NCBI GenBank assembly: GCA_900766745.1
Contig: CAAFWR010000017.1
Location: forward strand, 1 to 45,363
DNA from: Methanobacteriaceae archaeon
GTDB taxonomy: Archaea; Methanobacteriota; Methanobacteria; Methanobacteriales; Methanobacteriaceae
Direction of reading: 5' to 3'
DNA length: 45,363 bases
A model generated the notes under the pieces. The model worked only from the letters and a program-made list of their open reading frames with translations, was not told where the DNA came from and searched no databases. Shown in pieces: positions 12,001 through 19,203 of this stretch; position 1 is the first letter of the stretch, and every line of letters begins with the position of its first letter. The translations under genes were made by a program, and so were the position numbers.

Positions 12001-13603
12001 CAATAAAAGTACAACCAGATAAACTACATTTATCTGCACGACCGTCTCCATAAACAGCACCACCATTACCATTACCCTCGAGAGCGGAGTTATTAATAAA
12101 AGTAGAATCGGTTATATTACCGTTAATACCTTGCCAGTCAATAGCACCACCATTATGCCTAGCTTTGTTACTAATAAAAGTGGAACCAGATAAAATACCA
12201 TCAGCACCACCCCACCAAACACCAGCACCCCAATTAGCTGTGTTACCTGTTAAAGTACAACCAGTTAAACTACCATTAGGATCATTCCAATAAACACCAC
12301 CACCATTAGTCTTAGCAATGTTACCGCTGAAAGTAGATCCAGTTAAGTGACCTTTATCACCATCCCAGAAAACACCACCACCATAACCAGAAGTACCTAT
12401 AGCGGAGTTGTTAGTAAAAGAGGAATCAGATAAAATACCGTTAGCAGCCCACCAGTAAACACCACCACCATTACCATAGCTGCCCTTAACAGTATTGCCG
12501 GTGAAATTAGAATTAGTTAAACGACCATTACTAGCCCACCAGTAAACACCACCACCACGGTTAGCATTGTTGTTAATGAAAGAAGAACTGGTTAAATTAC
12601 CATTAGTACCATGCCAGAAAACACCACCACCCATACTAGTAGCAGTATTGCCAACGAAATTAGAACTAGTTAAAGTACCCTTATCAGCATTCCAGTAAAT
12701 ACCACCACCTTGGCTGTTAGCAGTGTTACCAGTGAAAGTACAGCCAGATAAAATACTATTAATACCATTCCACCAGCCAATACCACCACCATACATTTTA
12801 GCAGTGTTACCAGTGAAAGTACAGCCAGATAAAATACCATTAGCACCTAGCCAGAAAATACCTCCACCATTACTACTAGTAGCAACATTATCTGTAAAAT
12901 TAGAATCAGTTAAAGTACCCTTAGCACCATTCCAATAAATAGCACCACCACTATAATTAGCAGTGTTATCAGTGAAACTGCAACCAGTTAAACTACCATT
13001 AGCACCAGTCCATAAAACAGCACCACCATAACCTCCAGTAGCAGCATTTTTACTGAAATTACAATCGGTTAAAGCACCATTAGTACCTGACCAGAAAATA
13101 GCTCCACCACCATTACCGCTACCCTTTTCAGTAGCAGTATTATTGCTGAAATTACAATCGGTTAAAGTACCATCATTACCACTCCAAAGTATGGCTCCGC
13201 CATTATTGGAATTGAAGTTTTTAAAAGTGATGCCTCTTATCAAAACATTACTTCCAGTTATTTCAAAGTGCATATTTTTACCTTGTCCATCGAAGATCAC
13301 ATTACCTTCAGTAAAAATAGTTATGCCTTTTTGACTCAAAACAACATTACCAGTTAGAGTCCCAGTTCCGTTTCGAATCAGGACAACGTCATTATCTTGA
13401 ATCGCATTATAATTATTCAAAAATTCGTCTACAGTCCAATTTTTATTAACAGTAGTCGGAGCCGGAGAGACGGCATCTCTAGTGTTAATCAAATTAGAAT
13501 CTAAATTATCATTTGAACCCAAATCTTCTGCAGCACTTACGGCTGAAACAGACAAAATTAGAATTGCAAATAAAATAAAAATAAAACATCTATTAGATTT
13601 CAT
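1..13603 (-). CDS. Giant adhesin-like protein (ALP), 3' end outside window
   Basis: One open frame begins at the ATG at 13603 and stays in frame to base 2, so at least 4,534 residues are encoded and the C-terminus is missing. Residues 1-24 form a signal peptide: basic MKSNR, a hydrophobic stretch, then a VSAVSA-A type cleavage site. Next comes a cap segment (WTVDEFLNNY...VLI), then about 24 right-handed beta-helix rungs of the form GGA(I/V)xWxGxxGxLxxxxFxxN. A linker follows at about 10.9-11.25 kb, then about 42 Ig-like repeats of about 87 residues (GxVTITVxG...YxVTVTYxGDxNF). This architecture matches the surface ALPs of Methanobrevibacter, thought to bind host glycans, partner cells or surfaces. 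Export by Sec and surface display are inferred. A C-terminal anchor cannot be seen. No lesion was found across 13.6 kb, so the gene looks intact and probably under selection. Confidence 0.93.
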   Translation of the reverse strand, partial: MKSNRCFIFILFAILILSVSAVSAAEDLGSNDNLDSNLINTRDAVSPAPTTVNKNWTVDEFLNNYNAIQDNDVVLIRNGTGTLTGNVVLSQKGITIFTEGNVIFDGQGKNMHFEITGSNVLIRGITFKNFNSNNGGAILWSGNDGTLTDCNFSNNTATEKGSGNGGGAIFWSGTNGALTDCNFSKNAATGGYGGAVLWTGANGSLTGCSFTDNTANYSGGAIYWNGAKGTLTDSNFTDNVATSSNGGGIFWLGANGILSGCTFTGNTAKMYGGGIGWWNGINSILSGCTFTGNTANSQGGGIYWNADKGTLTSSNFVGNTATSMGGGVFWHGTNGNLTSSSFINNNANRGGGVYWWASNGRLTNSNFTGNTVKGSYGNGGGVYWWAANGILSDSSFTNNSAIGTSGYGGGVFWDGDKGHLTGSTFSGNIAKTNGGGVYWNDPNGSLTGCTLTGNTANWGAGVWWGGADGILSGSTFISNKARHNGGAIDWQGINGNITDSTFINNSALEGNGNGGAVYGDGRADKCSLSGCTFIGNIADNRGGGLTWQGANFTLSNSAFIKNTANSIAGGLYWHGDDGLLIGCNFTNNTSPSGAGIYWNADNGRLTGCNFIGNVADIRGSAIYWYGVNGTLSDSTFISNIAKDNDRCGSGIYWQGANGTLTRSTFTDNTARGNGGAVYWSGTNGNLSDSNFTGNTVTNNNNGGAVWWGGSNGVLSGSTFTGNTARGYGGAVYWNGVNGLLNGCIFTGNTARGYGGAVSWNAAGSMINCSFINSKWTKSSSRSNGMYIQGNLNVNGGKGIVDIFNNGTLSGISIVVLNNETYFVSPNQFMNLTAIIMSGDLTIVDADNKLSFNVGGITYSGNQVGIRESDGAYYIVNYRTPAAVPQDITVSANYSKAGTAQYKKGTILVRPSLNKITLNVTSTDAVYGQPVVISAFLDKNDATGFIVAIINGINYNSEIVNGKAIFQISNLPVGAYTAYISFPGDDKYMAATANTTFNILKATPVLDVNVVNGTYGTDTTISVTTSAAVTGSISITIDGRTYTKKIVNGVVSFVISGLDAGSYNVNVKYSGDGNFTNTTANAAFTVNKVDTLLNMAVNTSGNSATVTVITDSRATGNMIIKVGDKTETAAIVNGKASATFTGLGVGFHIADVTYAGDDNFDSKTGSFNFTIDKLNPNMEIAVMTFDYGTKAKVTVTLNNKATGTVLISIDGNNGVTVDVVNGKAIYTFTDITDGNHTVTASYSGDGNFSEYSKSLEFSAGSEDASLNVIVGNIAYGSNATIVVITNPTATGTVDITVNGKTETVTLNGGKATLTVPELDAGIYTISAAYSGDANFSGSTKNTEFTVSKINAGMNIIVSNITYGDNETVIVTVNPEATGTVDITVNGKTETLNIIKGKATLNVAGLNAGYYTVTATYFGNTNFDASTVNADFIVSKIPADMKVNITTDSDSSRATVTVTVNPKATGTVTITIDDTDYIVSISNGKASFTAYYLDVGNHTVNVKYGGDINFIGENQTDKFIIESIDSGLNVIVGNITYGDTATIVVTINPSATGKVDITVNGKTETLTPVNGVAKLNVAGLVAGKYTVTAKYAGDVKFANETASTNFIVNKLDAGMNVLVENITYGDNETIIVTVGNKATGKITIAINGVAHEVEVVDGKAEYTVVNPTAGKYILTISYTGDANFNTDNINTEFIVSKINPNMTVDVATVDKEGKANVTVTVNPKATGTVTITIDGKKYVDGIVDGKATLIVSDLAVGNYTIAVNYSGDVNFIGENATANFTIGAVNPALNVVVGNITYGNNATITVNANSAATGKVTITVNGETYEVELLNGQATLIVPGLAAGKYVVNVTYDGDVNFNGSNATANFTVTKSNPEIAVNVGNITYGNNATVFVTMDARGNGTVNITVNGKTYTQTIKNGLVTLPISGLGAGIYKVTVSYGGDGNFTSASAETEFAVSAINPGMNVAIGNTTYGNNATVTVTVNPAATGKVNITVNGATYEVDIVNGQATLVVSGLGTGKYPVDVKYAGDANFTGVNETANLNVDRINPGMNVIVENTTYGNSTTVNVIVNPEATGSVTITVNRKTETATLVGGRINLAVSGLAAGRYIATVKYLGDGNFNEATANIEFVVSKISPDMTVDVKTVDNGGRANVTVTVNTKATGTVTITINGTDYVAAINNGKAIVTVSDLAVGNYTVAVKYLGDTNFIGANETLNFTIGTVDPALNVVVGNITYGDNGTIVVTINHDATGPVTITVNGKTEILTPVNGIVTLNVPGLVAGKYTVSVKYAGDAKFSKATTSANFTVNKLDTGMNVIVGNTTYGNNVTITITVNPEATGKVNITINDDTYSVDIVNGKATYTMVKPTAGKYDVTVNYGGAVNFNNDTVDTEFIVSKINSNMTIGVTAVDNGGKATVTVTVNTKATGTVTITIDGKDYVIGIVDGKATLMVSDLAVGNYTATVKYAGDINFIGENATANFTIEAVDPTLNVVVGNITYGNNVTIVVTLNSGAMGKVSIKVNGANHEVDIVNGRALLVLSGLGAGKYDVTVTYDGDAKFTNSTVSAEFTVSKLDSAMNVGVGNIVYGENGTITVTVNSGATGKVIIAINGVAHEVDIVGGKAVYAVVNPAAGKYNVTVTYDGDTNFNGAIFSTDLVVSKINPDMDVDIATDNFGGEATVNVTVNTKATGSVTITIDGTDYIVPIVNGKAVLNVNGLVEGIHTVTVNYEGDENFTESIITNDFAISNVNASLNVIVGNITYGNNATIVVSTNDKATGTVTVTLNGKDYIETLVNGKATLSVSGLAAGDYTVTVKYDGDGNFNRSTIIKEFTVSKINPGIDVVAGNITYGNNATVFVTMDARGNGAVNITVNGKTYTQTIKNGKVTLPISGLGAGIYKVTVSYDGDGNFTSANAEIEFTVSAVNPNINIVTGNVNYGANATVTVTANTGVTGKVIIAVNGANHEVDIVNGRASLVLSGLAAGRYGVTVSYSGNGNFTGATAGTEFNVTKINPNMNVDVVTDDSGGKANVTVTVNPEATDKVNITVNGDIYEANIVDGKAVLALSDLAPGKYTVAVKYDGDGNFTGATANTEFTIGTVDPSLGVVVGNITYGNNATVVVNVNPGATGRVNITVNGKSHIVNIVDGRATLVFSDLGAGDYTVSVSYDGDGKFTGDSAETEFIVSAINPDMNIVVSNITYGNNATLTVTLNSGATGKVNITVNGVDHEVDIVNGKASFTVVNPAAGKYAVVVSYDGDGNFTGVTINTEFEVAQISPDMAVDVANITYGANATVTVTVNKQVTGKVNITVNGVSHIVDILNGKATLSVSGLAAGDYTVTARYINGGNFANATVDTEFTVSKANPNMTVGVTTGDYGTKANVTVTLNNNATGSVTITVSGKGSQTVAIVDGKATWSISDLAEGSHTVTVTYDGDGNFTATSLTTEFSSGNGDASLSVVVGNVTYGNNATVVVSTNGKATGTVTINVNGIEQTKTLVNGKATFIVSGLAAGTYTITATYSGDANFTGSSGDAEFTVSKISAGMNVVAGNVAYGANGTVIVTVNPEATGKVTINVNGVDHEVDIVDGKAVYAAVNLPAGKYAVTVTYKGDANFTGTTINTEFIVNKADAGLNVIVSNITYGNNATVIATVNNKATGSVTINVNGNDYTATIINGKATFNVPGLAAGDYTVAIKYDGDVNFTGADISAEFAVSKLNADMNVIVSNITYGSDETVTVTVNNKATGTVTIAVNGKDYTEAIVNGKATFNVSGLAAGNYTVAVSYSGDINFNGTSTNLEFTVSKINPDMNVVLVNGTNGMNVTVSMNNQATGYVTINVSGKGSQTLNIVNGKANWNIGTLDEGTYTVTVTYDGDANFTSANANTEFVIGSADASIGVTVSNITYGSDATIVVTADSKATGTVTISVAGKEQTQTLVNGRATFTVSGLAAGDYTVTVSYSGGGNFTASTKEAEFTVNKAGSGMNVAVSNITYGADGTVTVAVNPEATGKLNIKVNGVNHDVDIVNGKASYTIVNPAAGKYDVTVTYDGDGNFTDASMDAEFTVNKLAAGMTVVVSNITYGNEANVVVTTNGKATGSVTINVNGKDYIETLVNGKAALSISGLAAGTYSVTVKYDGDGNFTGDTMSNSFTVSKANPSLNVVGEVYGNSAIIVVTANNKATGTVTITATGKDPVVSSLVNGSAVLVLSGLTDGTYTVTVTYPGDGNFTGAVASNQFDIGTGDLGLTVSVSNIVYGNTATVNVNVNNKATGTVTITVQGRDPVTLAVVNGKATLNVPGLAPGNYTVTVTYNGDSNFTANTTSTTFTVSKADSSLDVAINSTDNNVNVTVTVDKKATGSVTIAVGDKSETVAIVDGKASATFTGLDAGQHNVTVTYPGDDNFDGKTFNTTLTIGKADPSLNIATNTSGNSATVTVTTDSGATGSVTIAVGDKSETVAIVGGKASATFTGLDAGQHEVTVTYPGDENFNSATELANFTIDKVDPTLDIATNTSGNSATVTVNTNGATGNVTITVGDKTQTVPIVDGKASATFDNLAPGEH
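4863..5100 (-). repeat. Ig unit nearly identical to 7733-7980 (long-range duplicate)
   Basis: A stretch of about 46 bases starting near 4986 is identical to one starting near 7857, and about 70 further bases differ at roughly six sites. The offset is 2,871 bp (957 codons). The encoded unit has an unusual insert (VTMDARGNGAVNITV) shared only by these two copies among those I read. Confidence 0.75.
7733..7980 (-). repeat. Partner copy of the Ig unit at 4863-5100
   Basis: See the partner at 4863-5100. Neighbouring units also pair up at other offsets; for example 6120-6400 resembles 8210-8490 at an offset of 2,088 bp. The array therefore seems to have grown by copying multi-unit blocks. Confidence 0.75.
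11280..13260 (-). repeat. Beta-helix (pectin-lyase/Pmp-like) rung repeats, about 24 copies
   Basis: The motif GGAxYWxGxxGxLxxSxFxxNxA recurs with a spacing of 72-100 bp (24-33 residues). Tryptophan-containing positions lie near 13189, 13089, 13010, 12933, 12849, 12772, 12691, 12616 and onward to 11329. Rungs of this size stack into a right-handed beta-helix, as in pectin lyases and polymorphic membrane proteins. This is the likely binding head of the protein. Confidence 0.8.
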
Positions 13604-13976
13604 AAAAGATAAATTTCCCCCAACATTAATAAAAAATCCCCAACTTTTTTATTAAATTATTAAAATTTCAATTATATCAAATATTACACTATATATCAAT
13701 ATATTTGACATCTTATGTAAATATTTAGAAAAATTTCTACTTTGATACCCATACTTGTTACAGATAAAATAGCAAATTGTAATTTTTTATCCGATTTGTG
13801 TTTTTTTTATGAAACATTGAATAGTATTTTTAAATATAATTCCCTTTAAAAAATGTTGAAAATCAATTATCATGAAATAAGATATAATCAAACATATTTA
13901 AAAAAAAATCCATCAATTTTTCAGCAAAGTAAACTAATCAAAATTTTTAAATAATATAGAAATAGATTTTAAAATA
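13604..13976. promoter_or_regulatory. Divergent intergenic region between the ALP and HAD genes
   Basis: This is about 373 bp of AT-rich DNA with no credible gene. TATA-like tracts at 13672-13706 could serve the ALP on the minus strand, giving a leader of about 45-90 nt. The leader holds a direct repeat, GTTGGGGGA (13616-13624) and GTTGGGGA (13637-13644), unusual G-runs for this genome. The copy nearer the gene may be the ribosome-binding site, though its spacing to the ATG is long. TATA-like tracts for the plus-strand gene lie near 13890-13955. Promoter calls are by eye only. Confidence 0.45.
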
Positions 13977-14678
13977 ATGAATAGAACAGATAAAGCAAGT
14001 GAAAGTGTAGTATTTTTTGATGTTGATGACACCTTACTTGATACATCAAAATTTGCAGAAACTGCTAGAAGAGCAGCTATCGAAGTAATGGTAGGTAATG
14101 GACTTCCTCTTAAAGAAGATATAGCTTATTCTACCTTAAGAACAGTTATTAAAGAAAAAGGATCCAATTATGATAAGCATTTTAATGTGCTGACCAAGTC
14201 TCTTTTAGGAAAAGAAGATCCTATGCTTGTTGCACTGGGTATGGTAACTTACCACAACATTAAATTTTCACTTTTAAGACCGTTTCCTAAAACAATAGAC
14301 ATTTTAATCTATCTTAAAAGTCAAGGTTACAAATTAGGAGTTATTTCCAATGGAATTACCATAAAACAATGGGAAAAGCTTGTAAGATTAAATATATATC
14401 AATTCTTTGATGAGGTAATTACTTCTGAAGAAGTTGGTTTTTCAAAACCTAGTAAAGAAATCTATGAAGAAGCTTTAAGAAGAATGAAAGCAGACCCTGA
14501 TAAAAGTGTTATGGTTGGAAATAAATTTTTAGAAGATGCGCTTGGAGCTGTTGAAGCAGGATTAAGTGCAATTCTTGTTAATTCAAATATAACTAAATCT
14601 GAAAGATTAAGAATAAAAAAAGAAAATTTAGATATTAAAATTGTTGAAAGTATCGGAGATATTAACACAATTTTATAA
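13977..14678 (+). CDS. HAD-superfamily hydrolase (CTE7/TIGR02253-like)
   Basis: The 233-residue protein carries all four HAD motifs. These are DVDDT with nucleophile D15 and acid D17, SNG at 124-126, K157 in GFSKP, and the acidic motif GNKFLEDALGA at 181-191. The helical cap lies between motifs I and II. The family hydrolyses small phosphorylated metabolites; the substrate cannot be told from sequence. The gene stands alone on the plus strand, and its stop overlaps that of xthA by 6 bp in a convergent arrangement, so transcripts of the two must collide or overlap. Confidence 0.88.
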   Translation: MNRTDKASESVVFFDVDDTLLDTSKFAETARRAAIEVMVGNGLPLKEDIAYSTLRTVIKEKGSNYDKHFNVLTKSLLGKEDPMLVALGMVTYHNIKFSLLRPFPKTIDILIYLKSQGYKLGVISNGITIKQWEKLVRLNIYQFFDEVITSEEVGFSKPSKEIYEEALRRMKADPDKSVMVGNKFLEDALGAVEAGLSAILVNSNITKSERLRIKKENLDIKIVESIGDINTIL

Positions 14679-15446
14679 ATCTAATTCTAAAGTAATTGGG
14701 CAGTGATCTGAGCCCATTACATTATCTTCTATTGTTGCTGATACAATACTATTTTTTAAATCTTCACTAACGAAGAAGTAATCTAATCTCCAACCAATAC
14801 CCTTTTCACGAGCATTATATCTATAGCTCCACCAGGAATATTTTTCCTCATCTGGATGAAGATATCTGAAAGTATCAATAAAGCCTAAATCAAGAAATTC
14901 TGATAGCCAGTCCCTTTCAGCAGGTAAAAATCCAGAATTTTCATGATTTTTCTCTGGATTTTTCAAGTCAATAGGCATATGAGCAATATTAACATCCCCT
15001 GAGATTATAATACTTTTTCCAGCGTCCTTTAAATCAACAACATAGTTAGTGAGGGTGTTGCAGAATTTGATTTTTTTATCTAATTTTGCTCCTCTATTCC
15101 CACTGTTTGGAAAGTATATGTTAAGTAAAGTAAAGTCTTCAAAGTCAGATCTCACAAGTCTGCCTTCCATGTCTAATTCCACATCTCCCAATCCATGAAA
15201 AACATTAATAGGTTTTTCTTTAGTGTAAGTTGCAACTCCGCTGTATCCTTTTTTCTCAGCAGTTGTAAAAAAAGAATTATAATTATCTACATCATATAAT
15301 TCAGATGGAATATCATCAACATTTGCCCTTATTTCTTGTAAATTAATTACATCTGCATCACAGCCACTAAACCAGTCCTTAAATGACTGTTTTTTACTAG
15401 CTGCCCTTATACCATTTACATTCCATGATGTAAGTTTAATTGTCAT
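14673..15446 (-). CDS. xthA: Exodeoxyribonuclease III / AP endonuclease
   Basis: A 257-residue member of the endonuclease/exonuclease/phosphatase fold with the usual ExoIII landmarks: SWNVNGIRA near the N-terminus, LQE with metal-binding E38, SGDVNIAH in the middle, and the C-terminal GSDHCP with the catalytic Asp-His pair. Length is normal for bacterial and archaeal ExoIII (about 255-270). It incises DNA at abasic sites in base-excision repair. A GGAGATGA ribosome-binding site lies 5' of the ATG. It is 33 bp downstream of pheS on the same strand, so the two probably share a transcript. Confidence 0.93.
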   Translation of the reverse strand: MTIKLTSWNVNGIRAASKKQSFKDWFSGCDADVINLQEIRANVDDIPSELYDVDNYNSFFTTAEKKGYSGVATYTKEKPINVFHGLGDVELDMEGRLVRSDFEDFTLLNIYFPNSGNRGAKLDKKIKFCNTLTNYVVDLKDAGKSIIISGDVNIAHMPIDLKNPEKNHENSGFLPAERDWLSEFLDLGFIDTFRYLHPDEEKYSWWSYRYNAREKGIGWRLDYFFVSEDLKNSIVSATIEDNVMGSDHCPITLELDL

Positions 15447-15479
15447 TTTATTTCATCTCCTACAATAAAATTTCAGCTT

Positions 15480-17027
15480 TTATAAGTCAATTCCATTTGT
15501 AATCGGCAATTCACGAAGCCATTTAATATCACTTTTGTAAAGCATACGAATATCTGAGATATCATAACGTATCATAGCTAATCTTTCAATACCGAGTCCA
15601 AATGCAAGTACAGGAACATCAATGCCTAATGGTTCAAGAACTTCAGGCCTAAACATTCCAGATCCCCCAAGCTCAATCCAAGCACCTTTATCTTCAAGAT
15701 ATACTTCACATTCGGTAGAAAGATAAGTATATGGGAAGTATGCTGGTCTGAATCTAACTTCAAAGCCTAATTTCTTATAAAACTCTTCTAAAGTTCCAAG
15801 AAGGTTTTGATAGCTAATTCCAGGAGCTCCCACAATTCCTTCTACTTGATGGAACTCAGGTAAATGTTTGTAAGTAATTGTTTCACGACGGAAAACACGA
15901 CCTACAGAAAACATTTTAAATGGTGGTTCGTTCTCATATAAATACTTTGTAGAAACTCCTGTAGTATGAGTTCTTAAAACGCTTTGACGTGCAACATCTT
16001 CATCCCATTTATATTGCCATCCAAGAGAACCAGTATCTCCACCATTTTCATGAACATTAGCTGTTTTAGCTACTAAATTTTCATCATCAGGCAAATCACA
16101 TGTTAATGGGTTTTTAACATAAAATGTATCCTGCATTTCACGGGCAGCATGATCTTGAGGTTGGAAAAGAGAATCGAAGTTCCAAAATGCTGAGTCAAGA
16201 ACTGGTCTGTTAGATTCTGTGAAACCAAGATTTAAAAAAATTTCCCTTATTTCTTCAATAATTCTTCTAAGAGGATGTTCCTTACCTGGAAAAACAGTAG
16301 GTGCTTCTGCATTAATATCATAAGGCCTATATTCAAGGTTTTTCCATTCCCCATCTTTAAGTTGTTGGTGTGTTAATTGAGTAGCTTGTTGTTTAATAGT
16401 GAAACCTTCATCTAAAATGTCTTGACCTTTAGACAATATATTAAAAGAATGTGAGGTATTTTTTTTAGCATCCAATAAGTTTTTTCTATTATTAAGTAAT
16501 TTAAATCCTTCTAACAAGTCATCATTTAATTTATCTTTAATGACTGATTCTGTTTCAAAAAGATGTTTGAGAAGTTTTTCATCATCTCCAAGCTTCTTAG
16601 CACTTTCAATACCTACATCAGTAATTTTAATAATTCCTTTATCTACTTTAGCCCAATGTTTACGGTTTAACCATCCAATAGCTATTCCTGTATCTTTTTT
16701 ATCAATTCCAGACTTAGCTGCAAGTTCACCCATTGGAATTTCCTCTTCAGCAACTAAAACATCTAAGATTCTCCTCTCTGGAAGACCAAATTCAGCATAG
16801 GATTTACCATCATCAGTTAAGGAAATAATTTCATCAATATCTTTTTCCACATCAATAATCTCTTTAGCTGCAAGAGAACCAGCTGCACTCATTACAGATT
16901 TAATGTTCATACCAGTATTTTCTGCAATCTCTTCAGGAGTAGCGTTGCTGTTTTTTTCAAGTTCTTGCAATAGCTTTTTTTCATAAATATGTAATTCATT
17001 AATGGTTTTTTTAATATCCCCACTCAT
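15480..17027 (-). CDS. pheS: Phenylalanine--tRNA ligase alpha subunit
   Basis: At 515 residues this is the long archaeal/eukaryotic form. The N-terminal ~170 residues are winged-helix-like repeats that bind tRNA. The class II catalytic core follows, with motif 2 ([20 protein letters not shown]) and motif 3 ([10 protein letters not shown]) near the C-terminus. It charges tRNA-Phe together with PheT, whose gene is not in this window. Start is the ATG after GGGTGTTTAA. It heads a likely pheS-xthA transcript. Confidence 0.95.
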   Translation of the reverse strand: MSGDIKKTINELHIYEKKLLQELEKNSNATPEEIAENTGMNIKSVMSAAGSLAAKEIIDVEKDIDEIISLTDDGKSYAEFGLPERRILDVLVAEEEIPMGELAAKSGIDKKDTGIAIGWLNRKHWAKVDKGIIKITDVGIESAKKLGDDEKLLKHLFETESVIKDKLNDDLLEGFKLLNNRKNLLDAKKNTSHSFNILSKGQDILDEGFTIKQQATQLTHQQLKDGEWKNLEYRPYDINAEAPTVFPGKEHPLRRIIEEIREIFLNLGFTESNRPVLDSAFWNFDSLFQPQDHAAREMQDTFYVKNPLTCDLPDDENLVAKTANVHENGGDTGSLGWQYKWDEDVARQSVLRTHTTGVSTKYLYENEPPFKMFSVGRVFRRETITYKHLPEFHQVEGIVGAPGISYQNLLGTLEEFYKKLGFEVRFRPAYFPYTYLSTECEVYLEDKGAWIELGGSGMFRPEVLEPLGIDVPVLAFGLGIERLAMIRYDISDIRMLYKSDIKWLRELPITNGIDL

Positions 17028-17089
17028 TTAAACACCCATCATTAATTCATTAATACATTTGTTATTCTACATATAAAATAATTTAGTAT

Positions 17090-17974
17090 TTAGAAATAAT
17101 CTTTTAGAAGACTAAGCATGATAGAAGCAGCAGTTAAATCAGCTGTTGTTCCAGGATTGAGTTTATTTTCAAATAGATAATCGTCAAACTCCTCAATTAA
17201 ATCGTTGAAGTTATCATCTTCTTTAAAATCTAACAATTCCAATGCTTTTTTTGATATATCTTGAGCTTTCTCATCCCCATATTTTCTTGATATCAAAGTA
17301 TCTGGAGTTGTAGACAATATCTTTAAAAATGTTAAAACAGCACTCATATTAAGAGAAGTCTCATTTTTAAGTTTAGAATATTCTTTATAACCTATATCAA
17401 AACATACTGGAAGGTCTGTTGTTAGTTCCTGAGCTAGCCTGTCCCAAGGAGAGGATATTTTTAAAACATCATACATTGTTTGATTATTGTCTTTAAGCTC
17501 TTTAATTGCATTTTCACTAGCTACATCATATTCATCTTGTTCCCCCATTCCACCTGCATCTGCAATATTGATTGCATGGTAAAGGTTAATTGCATCTTCA
17601 ACAGTTGTGCTTGCCATTAATTCAACTACATTTTTACGTATTTCGTTGAAGTCATTGCTAATGGCCACTGCTGCAGATATTGGAACAAGGAGCATTACAA
17701 TTCCAAGATTGGTGTTGTTAGCTATCCAATTATCAGTTTCACGAACCGCTTCTAAAATGTATTTTCCAAGGTTTGCTGAAGCCAAATCCTGTTTATTGAC
17801 ATTATCTGCTAATTCCTTAATTGTATCTCCAATTACAATCCCGCTTATAAGGAAGTCTTCAAAGACCATGTCATCATAATCACGGGTTCTGTGAACATTT
17901 CCAGGTTTTGGAAATCCGCTAACTTCCAAACAAGATGCAATCTGTGCTATTTTAGCAATAGTTTTAGAATCCAT
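17090..17974 (-). CDS. Triphosphoribosyl-dephospho-CoA synthase (CitG) family protein
   Basis: The protein shows CitG-family features: an N-terminal Ala/Ser-rich helix, the KPGNVHRTRDYDDM segment, an internal DAGGMGEQDEYD acidic loop, and a C-terminal NPGTTADLTAASIML motif. In bacteria CitG makes the citrate lyase prosthetic-group precursor, but methanogens lack citrate lyase, so the archaeal substrate is unknown. The ATG at 17974 is preferred. It lies 4 bp after the hemB stop, and an upstream ATG at 18007 would overlap hemB by 29 bp and add residues that merely read hemB out of frame. The tight coupling implies co-translation with hemB. Confidence 0.82.
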   Translation of the reverse strand: MDSKTIAKIAQIASCLEVSGFPKPGNVHRTRDYDDMVFEDFLISGIVIGDTIKELADNVNKQDLASANLGKYILEAVRETDNWIANNTNLGIVMLLVPISAAVAISNDFNEIRKNVVELMASTTVEDAINLYHAINIADAGGMGEQDEYDVASENAIKELKDNNQTMYDVLKISSPWDRLAQELTTDLPVCFDIGYKEYSKLKNETSLNMSAVLTFLKILSTTPDTLISRKYGDEKAQDISKKALELLDFKEDDNFNDLIEEFDDYLFENKLNPGTTADLTAASIMLSLLKDYF

Positions 17975-17978
17975 AATC

Positions 17979-18983
17979 TCAGTCCAACATATTATTCTCA
18001 AGTACATAATGGGCGAAGTTAGTAATGATTAAGTCTGCTCCCGCTCTTTTAAATGAAAGTAAAGTTTCATAAATTGCTCTTTCTGTTAGAAAACCTTTTT
18101 CAATAGCTGCCATAATCATTGAGTATTCTCCACTTACGTTATATGTTACCAAAGGCAATGGAAATTCTTCTTTGATTGTTTTGATTATGTCCAAATATGG
18201 AAGACCTGGTTTTACCATTAAGAAATCTGCTCCTTCAGCTACATCCAATTCGCATTCTCTTATTGCTTCATTTGCATTGGCTGGATCCATTTGGTAACTT
18301 TTACGGTTCCCGATTCCAGGTGATGAACATGCAGCTTCCCTAAATGGCTCATAAAATGCAGAGGCGTATTTTGCAGAGTATGACATGATAGCTACATTTT
18401 CAAATCCTGCTTCATCTAATCCGCATCTAATAGCTTCTACTCTACCATCCATCATATCAGATGGGGCTACAATATCAGCACCTGCTTTTGCATGGGATAC
18501 TGCCACTTTAGAAAGATATTCCAATGTTTCATCATTCAATATTTCAAGACCAAAATCTGTATCTTTATTTTCAGCTATCAAACCACAATGCCCGTGAGAA
18601 GTGTATTGGCAAAGACAAACATCACTTATTACAACAAGATTTGTATTTTGTTTAATTGCCTTTATGGCTTTTTGAACAATTCCATTTTCGGCAAAAGCGG
18701 GAGTGCCTACTTCATCTTTCTGATTAGTCAAAGGAACTCCAAAAACAATAATTGATTTAAGACCTAATTTTTCTAAGTGCTTTGCAAATTCAACGCCTGC
18801 CTCAAGAGAATATCTGTATTCTCCCGGCATTGATGTGATTGGTTCTTTCTCATCGCCTTTAAGATCTTCTTTGAAAAATATTGGGTAAATCAGATCTTCT
18901 TTAGATACTTTTGTTTCCCGTACGATTGTTCTTAACTGCTCATTCTTTCTAAGTCTTCTCATTCTTGTAGTTGGAAAATACAT
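17979..18983 (-). CDS. hemB: Delta-aminolevulinic acid dehydratase (porphobilinogen synthase)
   Basis: The protein is 334 residues, the usual length. It starts with the typical [12 protein letters not shown] segment. The zinc-binding motif [14 protein letters not shown] is complete (three Cys). Both active-site lysines are visible, in [15 protein letters not shown] and in [12 protein letters not shown]. It condenses two 5-aminolevulinates to porphobilinogen, the entry to tetrapyrroles. In a methanogen these end up mainly in cofactor F430 and corrinoids. An AGGTGA site precedes the ATG, with a TATA-like tract about 20-30 bp further upstream. Confidence 0.96.
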   Translation of the reverse strand: MYFPTTRMRRLRKNEQLRTIVRETKVSKEDLIYPIFFKEDLKGDEKEPITSMPGEYRYSLEAGVEFAKHLEKLGLKSIIVFGVPLTNQKDEVGTPAFAENGIVQKAIKAIKQNTNLVVISDVCLCQYTSHGHCGLIAENKDTDFGLEILNDETLEYLSKVAVSHAKAGADIVAPSDMMDGRVEAIRCGLDEAGFENVAIMSYSAKYASAFYEPFREAACSSPGIGNRKSYQMDPANANEAIRECELDVAEGADFLMVKPGLPYLDIIKTIKEEFPLPLVTYNVSGEYSMIMAAIEKGFLTERAIYETLLSFKRAGADLIITNFAHYVLENNMLD

Positions 18984-19203
18984 TTTTTCACCTATTAATT
19001 ATTATATAACTAATAATTTAAAAAACTTTAAAGAGAATAAGTGAGAATACTGCCTCATCTAATAAAGACAGTACCCTTTAAGGAATGAATTAAGGTTGTG
19101 AAACTAATCGTCCACAAACTTAATATTAAATAATGGACTTGAAATAGTTTTTCTTGCAAATAACTCCAATATTATCAAGTTAAGATAATTTAACAATTTG
19201 GAA
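18984..19203. other. Intergenic region between hemB and the glycosylase gene
   Basis: About 220 bp with no credible reading frame. The end near 18984-19010 holds the hemB ribosome-binding site and a TATA-like tract (TTATATAATAA on the minus strand). The rest shows nothing I can name; no tRNA fold was seen. Confidence 0.5.

Noticed and set aside
1..13334. Many plus-strand frames of 60-160 codons across the left 13 kb
   Set aside because: They are antisense shadows of the repetitive ALP gene; they repeat the same Thr/Val- or Ser/Tyr-rich patterns with the repeat period and lack ribosome-binding sites.
18984..19203. Possible small RNA or tRNA between hemB and the glycosylase gene
   Set aside because: No cloverleaf or stable GC-rich helix could be drawn; only weak short inverted matches.
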